Assembly: GCF_002013915.1 (NCBI RefSeq)
Contig: NZ_MBTF01000004.1
Location: forward strand, 124,001-188,000
Direction: 5' to 3'
Length of the DNA: 64,000 bases
From: Mucilaginibacter pedocola
Lineage (GTDB): Bacteria > Bacteroidota > Bacteroidia > Sphingobacteriales > Sphingobacteriaceae
Shown: piece after piece, positions 44,283-51,494 of the stretch
Position numbering within the stretch: the stretch's first letter is position 1
Layout of the letters: every line of letters begins with the position of its first letter
Program-made: the position numbers and the translations under genes
The notes under the pieces: model-generated
What the model was told of the DNA's origin: nothing
The model's database searches: none
What the model saw: the letters and a program-made list of their open reading frames with translations, nothing else

Positions 44283-46040
44283 TTAGCTCAAATATTCTAA
44301 CGGATGTTTTTGCGATAATAATTTTGCAACATCTCCGGTAACATCTAAAATAAGATTGTCAAACTCAATGTGCTTTAATAAAAAGAAGTCATCAAGAGAC
44401 AGTTTCCCATCCATGTTCAAATCTGTCGGGGTTTCGTTGATGAAATCTATGATTGAGTTTATTAAAAAGACTAAGTAATACTTTAAGTGTGAGGTAATAT
44501 CCAACATGTCATAATTGTTGTTGGCTGCGTGCACTATTGCATTTCGTTGACGATAAATTCTTAGAAGGTTCCATTCGAGTTTTTGCGCATGCCTAATCAA
44601 ATTTGTATTGATCGCAGACTTATCTTTTATTCTCGTTTGAAGTTCGTGAGCTCTCCAAGCTATTCCTGGAGTGCTTATATTATTTCTAATCAAATTAAAG
44701 TTGGCAATATCTTTCAGATAATCTAAGTTACTTGCGTAAGCCGGTATTAAATCTGTTAGATTATATAATTGTATGTTTTTATGGAAATCTATTAACAGTC
44801 TTTTGAAATATGTTACAGCATGAATTTTCTTCATGTAGTCACGAGCTCGTTTTACTTTACTATGCTTTGCATCTCTCGATGAAAAAAAATATTCAATTGC
44901 TATCCAAAAATTAAGAAGCTTATTTTCAATTTCTTTGGCCTCGGAGCCACTTCTTAAATAGCGTAAGGCAGCTTCAATTTTATTAATAGTATCGGTAGAT
45001 ACATTCTTAGTTTTAATTGAACTTATTTTATTTGAAAATGTATCGTAAAGAATTTGCTCACTACGAAAGTGTCCTTCCAATTGAAAATCAAGATTTTGAA
45101 GCGAGGCTAAATGCGAGCGTTCGCTACCGATAACAACACAAATTTGATGTATGTTGAAGTCATCATTATTGTATCCCATGAATAACACATCCAAAGCTAG
45201 TTGTAATTCTTTTCTCACCAAATATGAAGCTTGATAATAATCCAACGCTTTTACGGGAACTATATAAAACACCAGTTTAGGATTATCGGAAAAATATTCC
45301 CGTATTCTAGTATTGGTTTTCTTTATGATTGCTTTTATGGAAATTGAATCAAGCTTCTTTAGGACTGGATCAAGTATAACAAGTTGTGCACCAATACCAG
45401 GGTTGAGTTTGAATCCAATAACGACATCAAAATTCTCCGGCGCACGGTTAATTAAACTTTTTATAATATTGAGTCGTGAGGGGAAATTAGTAATAGATTT
45501 TGAGTAGAAAATTTGATTAATAAACTTGTAGATATATCTTTTAGAATAACCCCTATCTCGAAGTTCTATTAGAAAGAATGGAATGAGTTGATTGAGCTTT
45601 GCTAATTCGTTTATTAATATGGTTCCAAGGCTATTTAAACGCGTAATTTCTGCTGTAATTAAATCAAATAAATCCGACGAATAATTTTTATTTTCCTCTA
45701 TGACAAGATTTACCGTGTAAAAGATTTCATTTGGGTCTTTTTTCTTTAAAATAGAATTGAAATATTTTGTACTAATCCTATTGAACTTTAGATAAGTTTC
45801 CTTTTCAAACAACGCTTGAATTTCATCTGATAAAAGCGTTATGTGCTCTACATTGGTTATTTCTTCTAAATTTAGACTTTTAGTAACTTGAATAATCTCT
45901 TTTAAAATTGTTTTAGGATTGTGCAATGGAAGCCTATATGATTCTATAGTGCTATGATGTAACAACTCCAGGCATTTCTCGACAAAAAAAATTTCCGCAA
46001 TTTGAGGCGCAGGTGTCGTATTTATTTTAGATATTTGCAT
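44283..46040 (-). CDS. HEPN-domain protein (ApeA-like), candidate ribonuclease
   Basis: Protein of 585 residues with no signal peptide or membrane helix. The C-terminal third shows the HEPN signature R499-x4-H504 (RQRNAIVHAA) preceded by helices such as KEIENKLLNFWIAIEYFFSSRD, the layout of ApeA-like HEPN domains, often metal-independent ribonucleases. An EF-hand-like loop DLNMDGKLSLDD at about 540-551 follows. The N-terminal 360 residues are unrecognised and may recognise a trigger. The gene is strikingly AT-rich: a line of 60 bases (45001-45060) holds 13 G or C, against 29 in a line of the neighbouring symporter gene (43921-43980). This suggests horizontal acquisition. A role in phage defence is inferred from domain type only. 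Confidence 0.75.
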   Translation of the reverse strand: MQISKINTTPAPQIAEIFFVEKCLELLHHSTIESYRLPLHNPKTILKEIIQVTKSLNLEEITNVEHITLLSDEIQALFEKETYLKFNRISTKYFNSILKKKDPNEIFYTVNLVIEENKNYSSDLFDLITAEITRLNSLGTILINELAKLNQLIPFFLIELRDRGYSKRYIYKFINQIFYSKSITNFPSRLNIIKSLINRAPENFDVVIGFKLNPGIGAQLVILDPVLKKLDSISIKAIIKKTNTRIREYFSDNPKLVFYIVPVKALDYYQASYLVRKELQLALDVLFMGYNNDDFNIHQICVVIGSERSHLASLQNLDFQLEGHFRSEQILYDTFSNKISSIKTKNVSTDTINKIEAALRYLRSGSEAKEIENKLLNFWIAIEYFFSSRDAKHSKVKRARDYMKKIHAVTYFKRLLIDFHKNIQLYNLTDLIPAYASNLDYLKDIANFNLIRNNISTPGIAWRAHELQTRIKDKSAINTNLIRHAQKLEWNLLRIYRQRNAIVHAANNNYDMLDITSHLKYYLVFLINSIIDFINETPTDLNMDGKLSLDDFFLLKHIEFDNLILDVTGDVAKLLSQKHPLEYLS

Positions 46041-46140
46041 AAACCTGAATTAAAGCATTTTTTATGCTCAAAGATACATAAAGGGAAGGGCAAGATCTAA
46101 AAGAACTTTGTTCTGCTGTGAGCCCGACCCTAGGAAATTT

Positions 46141-46165
46141 AAGCCCGGAAATACCGGGCTTTTTC
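46141..46165 (+). terminator. Intrinsic terminator-like hairpin upstream of the second HEPN gene
   Basis: AAGCCCGG and CCGGGCTT pair across a short loop (46141-46162), followed by TTTTT. No plus-strand gene ends just before it, so it may be the leftover end of a lost gene, or an attenuator ahead of the gene starting at 46193. Confidence 0.6.
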
Positions 46166-46192
46166 TTTATCTTATTAATCTATTATCACAAA

Positions 46193-46696
46193 ATGGAAAA
46201 TGATGAAATAAATGACCTTGCAGATGAGCATGCAAAATCTTTTACCCAATTAACCGAAATTGAAAGCGTGGTTATTCGCGGGCAGGTTCTTGTTGAAAAA
46301 AGTTTAAATCGAGCAATCAGACTGATTATCTTAGAGAAGGAGGAATATAAAGACGAAAAGTTCGGCTTTTCGCAAATATTAATGCTTGGTTACATGTTAG
46401 GAATATGCACAAAATTTAAAGCTGAATTGAACGCACTTAATAAGTTGAGAAATCAAATTGCACATGGTACCGAATTTGACGATAAATTTGTGCATATTAT
46501 AATAAAGGGTATACAAGCGCGTAGTCCAGACGTTATCGAAAAAAATCTAAGTTTAAGCAGAAAACTTAGTGCCGCCATCTCTTTTATCTGCGGCGCGATA
46601 GCTGTAACCCCTGAATTTTTAGCCAGTGGGAAACTTTTAAGTGTTGTGAAAAAAACTTACGATTATCTAAATACATCACAGAATCCCATAAAGTGA
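46193..46696 (+). CDS. Small HEPN-domain protein
   Basis: Protein of 167 residues; the ATG at 46193 is chosen over a GTG at 46118 because the extra residues lie in terminator DNA. The body is helical with ALNKLRNQIAHG, giving the HEPN motif R86-x4-H91, and ends in a further helical segment of about 60 residues. Relatives occur as stand-alone HEPN ribonucleases or as partners of nucleotidyltransferases in toxin-antitoxin modules; no nucleotidyltransferase is adjacent here. It is divergent from the 585-residue HEPN gene, shares its AT-rich composition, and stops 18 nt before the convergent sterol desaturase gene. A cooperating pair is possible but unproven. Confidence 0.75.
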   Translation: MENDEINDLADEHAKSFTQLTEIESVVIRGQVLVEKSLNRAIRLIILEKEEYKDEKFGFSQILMLGYMLGICTKFKAELNALNKLRNQIAHGTEFDDKFVHIIIKGIQARSPDVIEKNLSLSRKLSAAISFICGAIAVTPEFLASGKLLSVVKKTYDYLNTSQNPIK

Positions 46697-46714
46697 GTTG
46701 GTTTCTAATGATTT

Positions 46715-47614
46715 TTAATTTTTCACTAGCCCCTTCTTATACTCCCGCTGCAACATCCTTGCTGTTTGCGTGCTGCCATCATGGCTCCAGCCGGGTGGGT
46801 TAAAAAAGTACAGAAATTTGTTTTTGATGCCCGGCGCATGTTTTACATCGTGCAACAGGGCTTTCCACTCATGGAAAAGGATATTTACCGGGCCAAGGTT
46901 CTCGGGCTGATGGGTGAGCCCGTATTTTACGGGTTCGTCATCGTCTTCATCATGAAAGGTGCCAAACATACGGTCCCATATGATGAACATCATGCCCATA
47001 TTTTTATCCAGATAGGGTATGTTTGATGCATGATGCACACGGTGGTGCGCCGGCGTTACAAATATAAAGGCATACCATTTTGGTAGCGGTATGCGGTATT
47101 GCGTATGCACAATGTTGCCGTAAAGCTGTGTAAGCAGGTAGGCATATAAAATATCCACAGCATTAAAGCCGAACAAGGCCAAGGGCATGTAAAAGAAGGT
47201 GCGGTATAACGGCTCGAAAACTGTTGAGCGAAAACCCGTACTGAAGTTAAAATGCTCCGACGAGTGGTGTGTTACGTGCATGGCCCAAAACAGGCGGCAA
47301 TAGTGCCCGGTATAGTGCAGCACCCAATATAGAAAGTCCTGCGCTACTACCAGTATAAACCAATAGGCGTAAGGGTTGGTTATCTCGGTAAACTTAAACC
47401 TGTAGGCAAAGCTGAGCAGGAAGAATGAGGTACCATTCACCAGCATATTCATGAAGAAGGCCAGCGTGGTGAGGTAAATATTGGTAAGGGTATCGCGCTT
47501 CTCGTAATAGTGCCGGTTATCGCGGTAGCTGAACCACATCTCGGTCAGCGTTAAGCATACCAGCAGGGTGATCAGTACAATTACGGCTTCGCTACGTGCA
47601 TCTAATGAGGGCAT
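46715..47614 (-). CDS. Sterol desaturase / fatty acid hydroxylase family membrane protein
   Basis: Integral membrane di-iron enzyme of 299 residues with four or five transmembrane helices. All histidine boxes of the family are present: H-x3-H in HYTGH, H-x2-HH in HVTHH, and H-x2-HH in HRVHH. These bind a di-iron centre that uses O2 to hydroxylate or desaturate a lipid. In Bacteroidota such proteins often act on membrane lipids, but the substrate here is unknown. Its start is 2 nt after the AroB stop, so it is the third gene of a tight operon with aroB and an S4-domain gene, which is an unusual pairing. Confidence 0.92.
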   Translation of the reverse strand: MPSLDARSEAVIVLITLLVCLTLTEMWFSYRDNRHYYEKRDTLTNIYLTTLAFFMNMLVNGTSFFLLSFAYRFKFTEITNPYAYWFILVVAQDFLYWVLHYTGHYCRLFWAMHVTHHSSEHFNFSTGFRSTVFEPLYRTFFYMPLALFGFNAVDILYAYLLTQLYGNIVHTQYRIPLPKWYAFIFVTPAHHRVHHASNIPYLDKNMGMMFIIWDRMFGTFHDEDDDEPVKYGLTHQPENLGPVNILFHEWKALLHDVKHAPGIKNKFLYFFNPPGWSHDGSTQTARMLQREYKKGLVKN

Positions 47615-47616
47615 TT

Positions 47617-48675
47617 TTAGAGTGTAGTGTAATATCTCAAACTATCGCAAAGTTCGTCCTCTGTGCAGATATTATCAATACTAAACTGGCCAATGCGCGT
47701 CAGCAGGGTGCAATTTATTTTATTGCCCTGGTTTTTCTTATCTTTCTGCATCAAAGTAAATAAAGCAGGATAGCTGTCGTCGGCAATTTTATGTTTAGGG
47801 TAAAGCTTTCCAAATACTTCTACTATCTCAGCCAGTTCGGCATCAGATAGGCCGGCTTTTTTATTTGATAGCCAGGCTTCGCACACCATACCTACGGCAA
47901 TAGCTTCGCCATGGGTAAGCGGGTCGCTATCGTGCAGCATCGAGTAAGTTTCTACCGCGTGCCCAATAGTGTGGCCAAAGTTTAGGGCTTTGCGTATGCC
48001 GTGTTCGTGCGGGTCTTCGGTAACTACTTCGTTTTTTATCTCTACCGAACGGTGTACCAACTCTAACGATGGCAGGCTCAGGTCGCTGGTTTTTAGCTTA
48101 TCCCAGTACGCTGCATCGCATATCAGACCGTGTTTCAGCATCTCTGCCAGGCCCGATAGTATCTGGCGATCGGGTAGGGTTTTAAAGAACTCGGCAGCCA
48201 TAAACACCGCTTTTGGCTGTGTAAAAGTGCCAATGATGTTTTTAATGCTATCTAAATCCACACCTGTTTTGCCACCAACCGAGGCGTCAACCTGCGAAAG
48301 GAGGGTGGTGGGTATTTGTACAAAGTCGATACCGCGTTTGTAGGTTGAGGCCACAAAACCGCCAAGGTCGGTTATTACGCCGCCGCCCAGGTTTATCATC
48401 AGGGCTTTGCGGTCGGCACCAAAATCTATCAGCATTTTCCAAACGCCTACGCAAAAATCAATGTTCTTGCTTTCTTCGCCGGCGTTTATCTCTATCAGGT
48501 CGTAATTGCCATCTTCGCCCAGGTATTGTTGCAGCAGGGGCAGGCAGTGAACAGAAGTATTTTCGTCGGTTAAAACAAAGCTGCGCGAGTATTTGCCTTG
48601 TTCAATAAATTTAACCAGTTGGGTAAGGCTATCTTCGAAGTAAATGTTGTAGCCGTTGCTTTGTATCGTTTCCAT
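47617..48675 (-). CDS. aroB: 3-Dehydroquinate synthase
   Basis: Cytoplasmic shikimate-pathway enzyme of about 352 residues that converts DAHP to 3-dehydroquinate with NAD and a divalent metal. The internal ATG at 48675 is chosen; it lies 1 nt after the stop of the S4-domain gene, whereas the open frame extends to 48711 inside that gene. Family motifs are the NAD-binding INLGGGVITDLGGFVASTYKRG segment, IPTTLLSQVDASVGGKTGVD, and the metal-binding region LNFGHTIGHAVE. Length and motifs are standard. It is the second gene of a three-gene operon. Confidence 0.96.
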   Translation of the reverse strand: METIQSNGYNIYFEDSLTQLVKFIEQGKYSRSFVLTDENTSVHCLPLLQQYLGEDGNYDLIEINAGEESKNIDFCVGVWKMLIDFGADRKALMINLGGGVITDLGGFVASTYKRGIDFVQIPTTLLSQVDASVGGKTGVDLDSIKNIIGTFTQPKAVFMAAEFFKTLPDRQILSGLAEMLKHGLICDAAYWDKLKTSDLSLPSLELVHRSVEIKNEVVTEDPHEHGIRKALNFGHTIGHAVETYSMLHDSDPLTHGEAIAVGMVCEAWLSNKKAGLSDAELAEIVEVFGKLYPKHKIADDSYPALFTLMQKDKKNQGNKINCTLLTRIGQFSIDNICTEDELCDSLRYYTTL

Positions 48676-48676
48676 A

Positions 48677-48883
48677 TTAAATAACCTTGACAGTAGTACC
48701 CCTGAATTCAACCAGGTCGCCTGCTTTTACTTTCAGGCGTTTGCGGTAGTCGATAGTGCCGTTGTAGCTTACTTCGCCGTATTGCACAGCTATTTGGGCC
48801 TCGCCGCCGGTTTGTACCAGGCCTGCCGCTTTCAGCAATTGTATCATAGGGATGTAGTCGCCGTCTACCTTAAATTCTATCAT
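48677..48883 (-). CDS. Small S4 RNA-binding domain protein
   Basis: Protein of 68 residues when started at the ATG at 48883; the open frame reaches 48925 but the first 14 codons (ITHYCTNSLFLPT) look non-coding. It consists of one S4-type RNA-binding fold of the YbcJ/YaaA class, with IQLLKAAGLVQTGGEAQIAV followed by GEVSYNG and the basic strand YRKRLKVKAGDLVEF. Such proteins bind structured RNA, often ribosomal. Its stop is 1 nt ahead of the AroB start, so they are co-translated. The reason for this pairing is not evident. Confidence 0.88.
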   Translation of the reverse strand: MIEFKVDGDYIPMIQLLKAAGLVQTGGEAQIAVQYGEVSYNGTIDYRKRLKVKAGDLVEFRGTTVKVI

Positions 48884-48949
48884 GGTGGGCAAAAATAAAC
48901 TATTCGTACAATAATGGGTTATCAATTTATTAATTTTGCAGCCGTTTGG

Positions 48950-49044
48950 CAGTTCATAGTTAATGGTTCATAGTTCATAGCAAGCGCGACGCTGTCATGA
49001 GCTATCACCTCCGAACCATGAACTATCATCTATGAACTATGATC
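48950..49044. repeat. Small intergenic inverted repeat (GTTCATAG family)
   Basis: ATGGTTCATAGTTCATAG at 48963-48980 is mirrored by GAACCATGAACTAT at 49013-49026 and CTATGAACTAT at 49030-49040. The words GTTCATAG and CTATGAAC recur several times. It fills the gap between divergent genes. Similar short repeats in this window (50231-50308) suggest a genome-wide family. Confidence 0.6.
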
Positions 49045-49052
49045 TAACGTAC

Positions 49053-50222
49053 ATGAACAACAAACTCTCCTTCGAAAATACCGAGATAGCTTTTAAACAT
49101 TCGAGCAATACCGACCTTAACCGCGCCTACTGGCTTTTTAAGGTAATAAACGTGAACTTTTTAGTGAAGATAGGCCCTCCCATTACTAACTTTTTTATGA
49201 AGATAGGCATGCCTATTAAGAGCCTTATTAAAGCCACCATATTTAAACATTTCTGCGGAGGCGAAACCATTGAAGAGTGTAATAAAACCATCAAAAACCT
49301 GGCCGACGGCGGCGTGGGTACTATATTGGATTATTCTGTAGAAGGGGAGGAAGACGAGACCGTTTTTGATAACACCCGCGACGAGATCATCCGCACCATT
49401 ATAAAGGCCTCTAAAGACAAAGCTATCCCGCTAACGGTTTTTAAAGTGACCGGCGTAGGCCGTTTTGCTTTGCTGGAGAAACTGGACGAGGGGCTGAAGC
49501 TGAATACCGACGAGCAGATAGAGTGGCAAAAGGTGCAGGACCGTGTGCTGGAGATATGCGAAATGGCGCATAGCGAAGGCGTGCCTGTAATGATAGATGC
49601 CGAAGAAAGCTGGATACAAAAAACGATAGACCATTTGGCCATTAATATGATGCGCTTTTTTAATAAAGAGAAAGCCATCGTATACAACACCTATCAGCTT
49701 TACCGCCACGATAAACTGGCGTCGTTGATAAGCGATTTTACAGTTGCCGAGGATGAAGGTTTTATTTTGGGAGCGAAAATAGTGCGCGGTGCCTATATGG
49801 AAAAAGAACGCAAACGTGCCGAAGAACGTAGCTATCCATCGCCTATACAGCCTGATAAATTTGCTACCGACCGCGATTATAACGATGCCCTGGTATTTTG
49901 TGCCGACCACGTAGAAAAAATTGCTATAGTAGCCGGCACCCATAACGAAGACAGCTGCCGCCTGCTGGCCGATCTGTTAGATGAAAAAAAGATAGCCCAC
50001 AACAATCCGCACATTTATTTTTCGCAGCTACTGGGTATGAGCGATAACCTGAGCTTTAACCTTGCCGACTCGAAATACAACGTAGCCAAATACGTTCCCT
50101 ATGGCCCTATAAAAGCGGTATTGCCTTACTTGTTCCGCCGTGCGCAGGAGAACACCGCCATTGCCGGGCAAATGAGCCGGGAGCTGAGTTTGATAGTGAA
50201 GGAAAAGAAACGTAGAGGTTAA
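49053..50222 (+). CDS. Proline dehydrogenase family protein
   Basis: Cytoplasmic FAD enzyme of about 389 residues that oxidises proline to pyrroline-5-carboxylate. The ATG at 49053 is chosen; the frame begins 7 codons earlier inside a repeat. The (beta/alpha)8 barrel carries the proline dehydrogenase signatures VPVMIDAEESWIQ, GAKIVRGAYMEKERKRAEE, the substrate-binding segment GTHNEDSCRLL, and the terminal PYGPIKAVLPYLFRRAQENT. Single-domain size separates it from the bifunctional PutA type. A P5C dehydrogenase gene is not seen nearby. No operon partners are visible. Confidence 0.94.
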   Translation: MNNKLSFENTEIAFKHSSNTDLNRAYWLFKVINVNFLVKIGPPITNFFMKIGMPIKSLIKATIFKHFCGGETIEECNKTIKNLADGGVGTILDYSVEGEEDETVFDNTRDEIIRTIIKASKDKAIPLTVFKVTGVGRFALLEKLDEGLKLNTDEQIEWQKVQDRVLEICEMAHSEGVPVMIDAEESWIQKTIDHLAINMMRFFNKEKAIVYNTYQLYRHDKLASLISDFTVAEDEGFILGAKIVRGAYMEKERKRAEERSYPSPIQPDKFATDRDYNDALVFCADHVEKIAIVAGTHNEDSCRLLADLLDEKKIAHNNPHIYFSQLLGMSDNLSFNLADSKYNVAKYVPYGPIKAVLPYLFRRAQENTAIAGQMSRELSLIVKEKKRRG

Positions 50223-50230
50223 AAGTTTTA

Positions 50231-50308
50231 ATATCGAACACCGAATGCTGAATATCGAATAATGAAGTGAAAAACTTCGGTGTTCAGTATTCGAAATTCA
50301 TTATTCGT
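50231..50308. repeat. Small intergenic inverted repeat (GAATATCGAA family)
   Basis: ATATCGAACACCGAATGCTG, followed by AATATCGAATAATGAAGT, pairs imperfectly with ACTTCGGTGTTCAGTATTCG, followed by AAATTCATTATTCG. The unit CGAAT(A/T)ATGAA recurs. It lies between two convergent genes and may also work as a terminator. Confidence 0.6.
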
Positions 50309-50310
50309 TA

Positions 50311-50787
50311 TTATTCTCTCACCACATCCGTATCCACCGGCGTGTAGCCCAATTGGCGGCTCATGTTTACTACCTGCCCTTTGTGGTGAAACTCGTGCGT
50401 TATAGCGTGCGTGAATATCTCGAAAGGGGAGCGGGTAAGCTGCGAACCATCGGGGCGGGTGATGAGTAGCGGAACATCCAGCGAATCTTTAAAATGATTT
50501 AAAAATTCATTCATTAGCAGGTCCACCTGGCCGTAGACATTGCGTACAGCTGTTAAATCAAGGTGCTCATCTCCCTTAAAGTAAGCATGTTTCTCCTGCA
50601 TTACACTGTTGGCCAGCCAAAATACATAGCAATTGGCTACGTGCAGTAGCAGGCTTGCCATGCTCTCGTTATTGATGGTAGCAAGGGGCTTTAGTAGATC
50701 CTCTGGTTTTACCGTCTCGCAATAATCAAAAAGCGCATTGCGCGATGAAAGTGTTAGCTGGTATTGGTGCAGCAGGGTAGTGTACAT
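50311..50787 (-). CDS. DinB-family four-helix protein
   Basis: Cytoplasmic protein of 158 residues with the DinB/YfiT-like four-helix bundle. The metal-binding triad histidines are visible: one in SLLLHVANCYVFW and two in HAITHEFHHKGQVVNMSRQLGY. Families with this fold include thiol transferases, and many members have no known activity. It is transcribed on the same strand as the HAD gene, which lies 7 nt upstream of it, so the two probably form an operon. A GAATATCGAA repeat follows the stop. Confidence 0.88.
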   Translation of the reverse strand: MYTTLLHQYQLTLSSRNALFDYCETVKPEDLLKPLATINNESMASLLLHVANCYVFWLANSVMQEKHAYFKGDEHLDLTAVRNVYGQVDLLMNEFLNHFKDSLDVPLLITRPDGSQLTRSPFEIFTHAITHEFHHKGQVVNMSRQLGYTPVDTDVVRE

Positions 50788-50794
50788 GTTTTGC

Positions 50795-51427
50795 CTATAT
50801 TAAGTGTTCGCGTTGGGCGAAGGCCTGCAGGGTATCGGGCGCTGTCATTAAAAAGGTTTGTATACCTAATTTTTTAGCGGCCTCCAGGTGCTGCGGGCTA
50901 TCGTCAATAAACAACGTTTCAGCGGCAATAAGGTTGTTCTCTGTTAACACTTGTTCAAAAATATGCGGCTCGGGTTTGCGCTTGCCCATCAGGTGCGAGT
51001 AGTAGGCCTTTTCAAAGAGATGATCGTTACCATCAAAGCCAAACTCATCCTTCAGGTATTTCATGATATAAGTGTAGTGGATATCATTAATATTGCTGAG
51101 CAAAAAGGTGCGGTATTTATCTTTCAGTTGCAGCAGTAATTCGTGGTTGCCGGGGGCTATGCCTAATAGCAGGCTGTTCCAGGCGTCGGTTATTTGCTGG
51201 TCGGTAACATCGGCGTTGCCTATCTTTTCTTTCACATAGGCACGGAACTCATCGGCGCTAACTTCGCCACGATCGAACTTATCAAATATCTGGTCTTGCG
51301 CGCGGTGCCCAAAAAACTCCTCGGCATCGGTAATGCCCAGTTTTTTAAATTCCTGCTGCGCTATGCGGAAATCGATGCTGAAAATAACGTTGCCGTAGTC
51401 GAATATGATGTTTTTGATGTTCTCCAT
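50795..51427 (-). CDS. HAD-superfamily hydrolase (subfamily IA)
   Basis: Cytoplasmic phosphatase-like protein of 210 residues. The four HAD motifs are present: FDYGNV in place of the usual DxDGT at residues about 9-14, LLSNIND (motif II), K in GKRKPEPHIF (motif III), and LFIDDSPQHLEAAKKLG (motif IV). The helical cap inserted between motifs I and II puts it in subfamily IA. The first motif has Y-G where canonical phosphatases have D, so activity may be altered: D is still the first residue, but the +2 acid is missing. It is adjacent to the DinB gene. Confidence 0.88.
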   Translation of the reverse strand: MENIKNIIFDYGNVIFSIDFRIAQQEFKKLGITDAEEFFGHRAQDQIFDKFDRGEVSADEFRAYVKEKIGNADVTDQQITDAWNSLLLGIAPGNHELLLQLKDKYRTFLLSNINDIHYTYIMKYLKDEFGFDGNDHLFEKAYYSHLMGKRKPEPHIFEQVLTENNLIAAETLFIDDSPQHLEAAKKLGIQTFLMTAPDTLQAFAQREHLI

Positions 51428-51494
51428 ACGGCAAATATGTGTAAACGGCTTTACATTGCCGCCCGCTTCATCAAAAATTAATACGTACGAAACC

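Noticed and set aside
44283..46040. Dockerin domain in the HEPN protein.
   Set aside because: A single calcium loop is present rather than the duplicated dockerin repeat, and the protein has no export signal.
46118..46192. A GTG start for the small HEPN gene.
   Set aside because: The extra 25 codons span a terminator hairpin and are less likely than the ATG at 46193.
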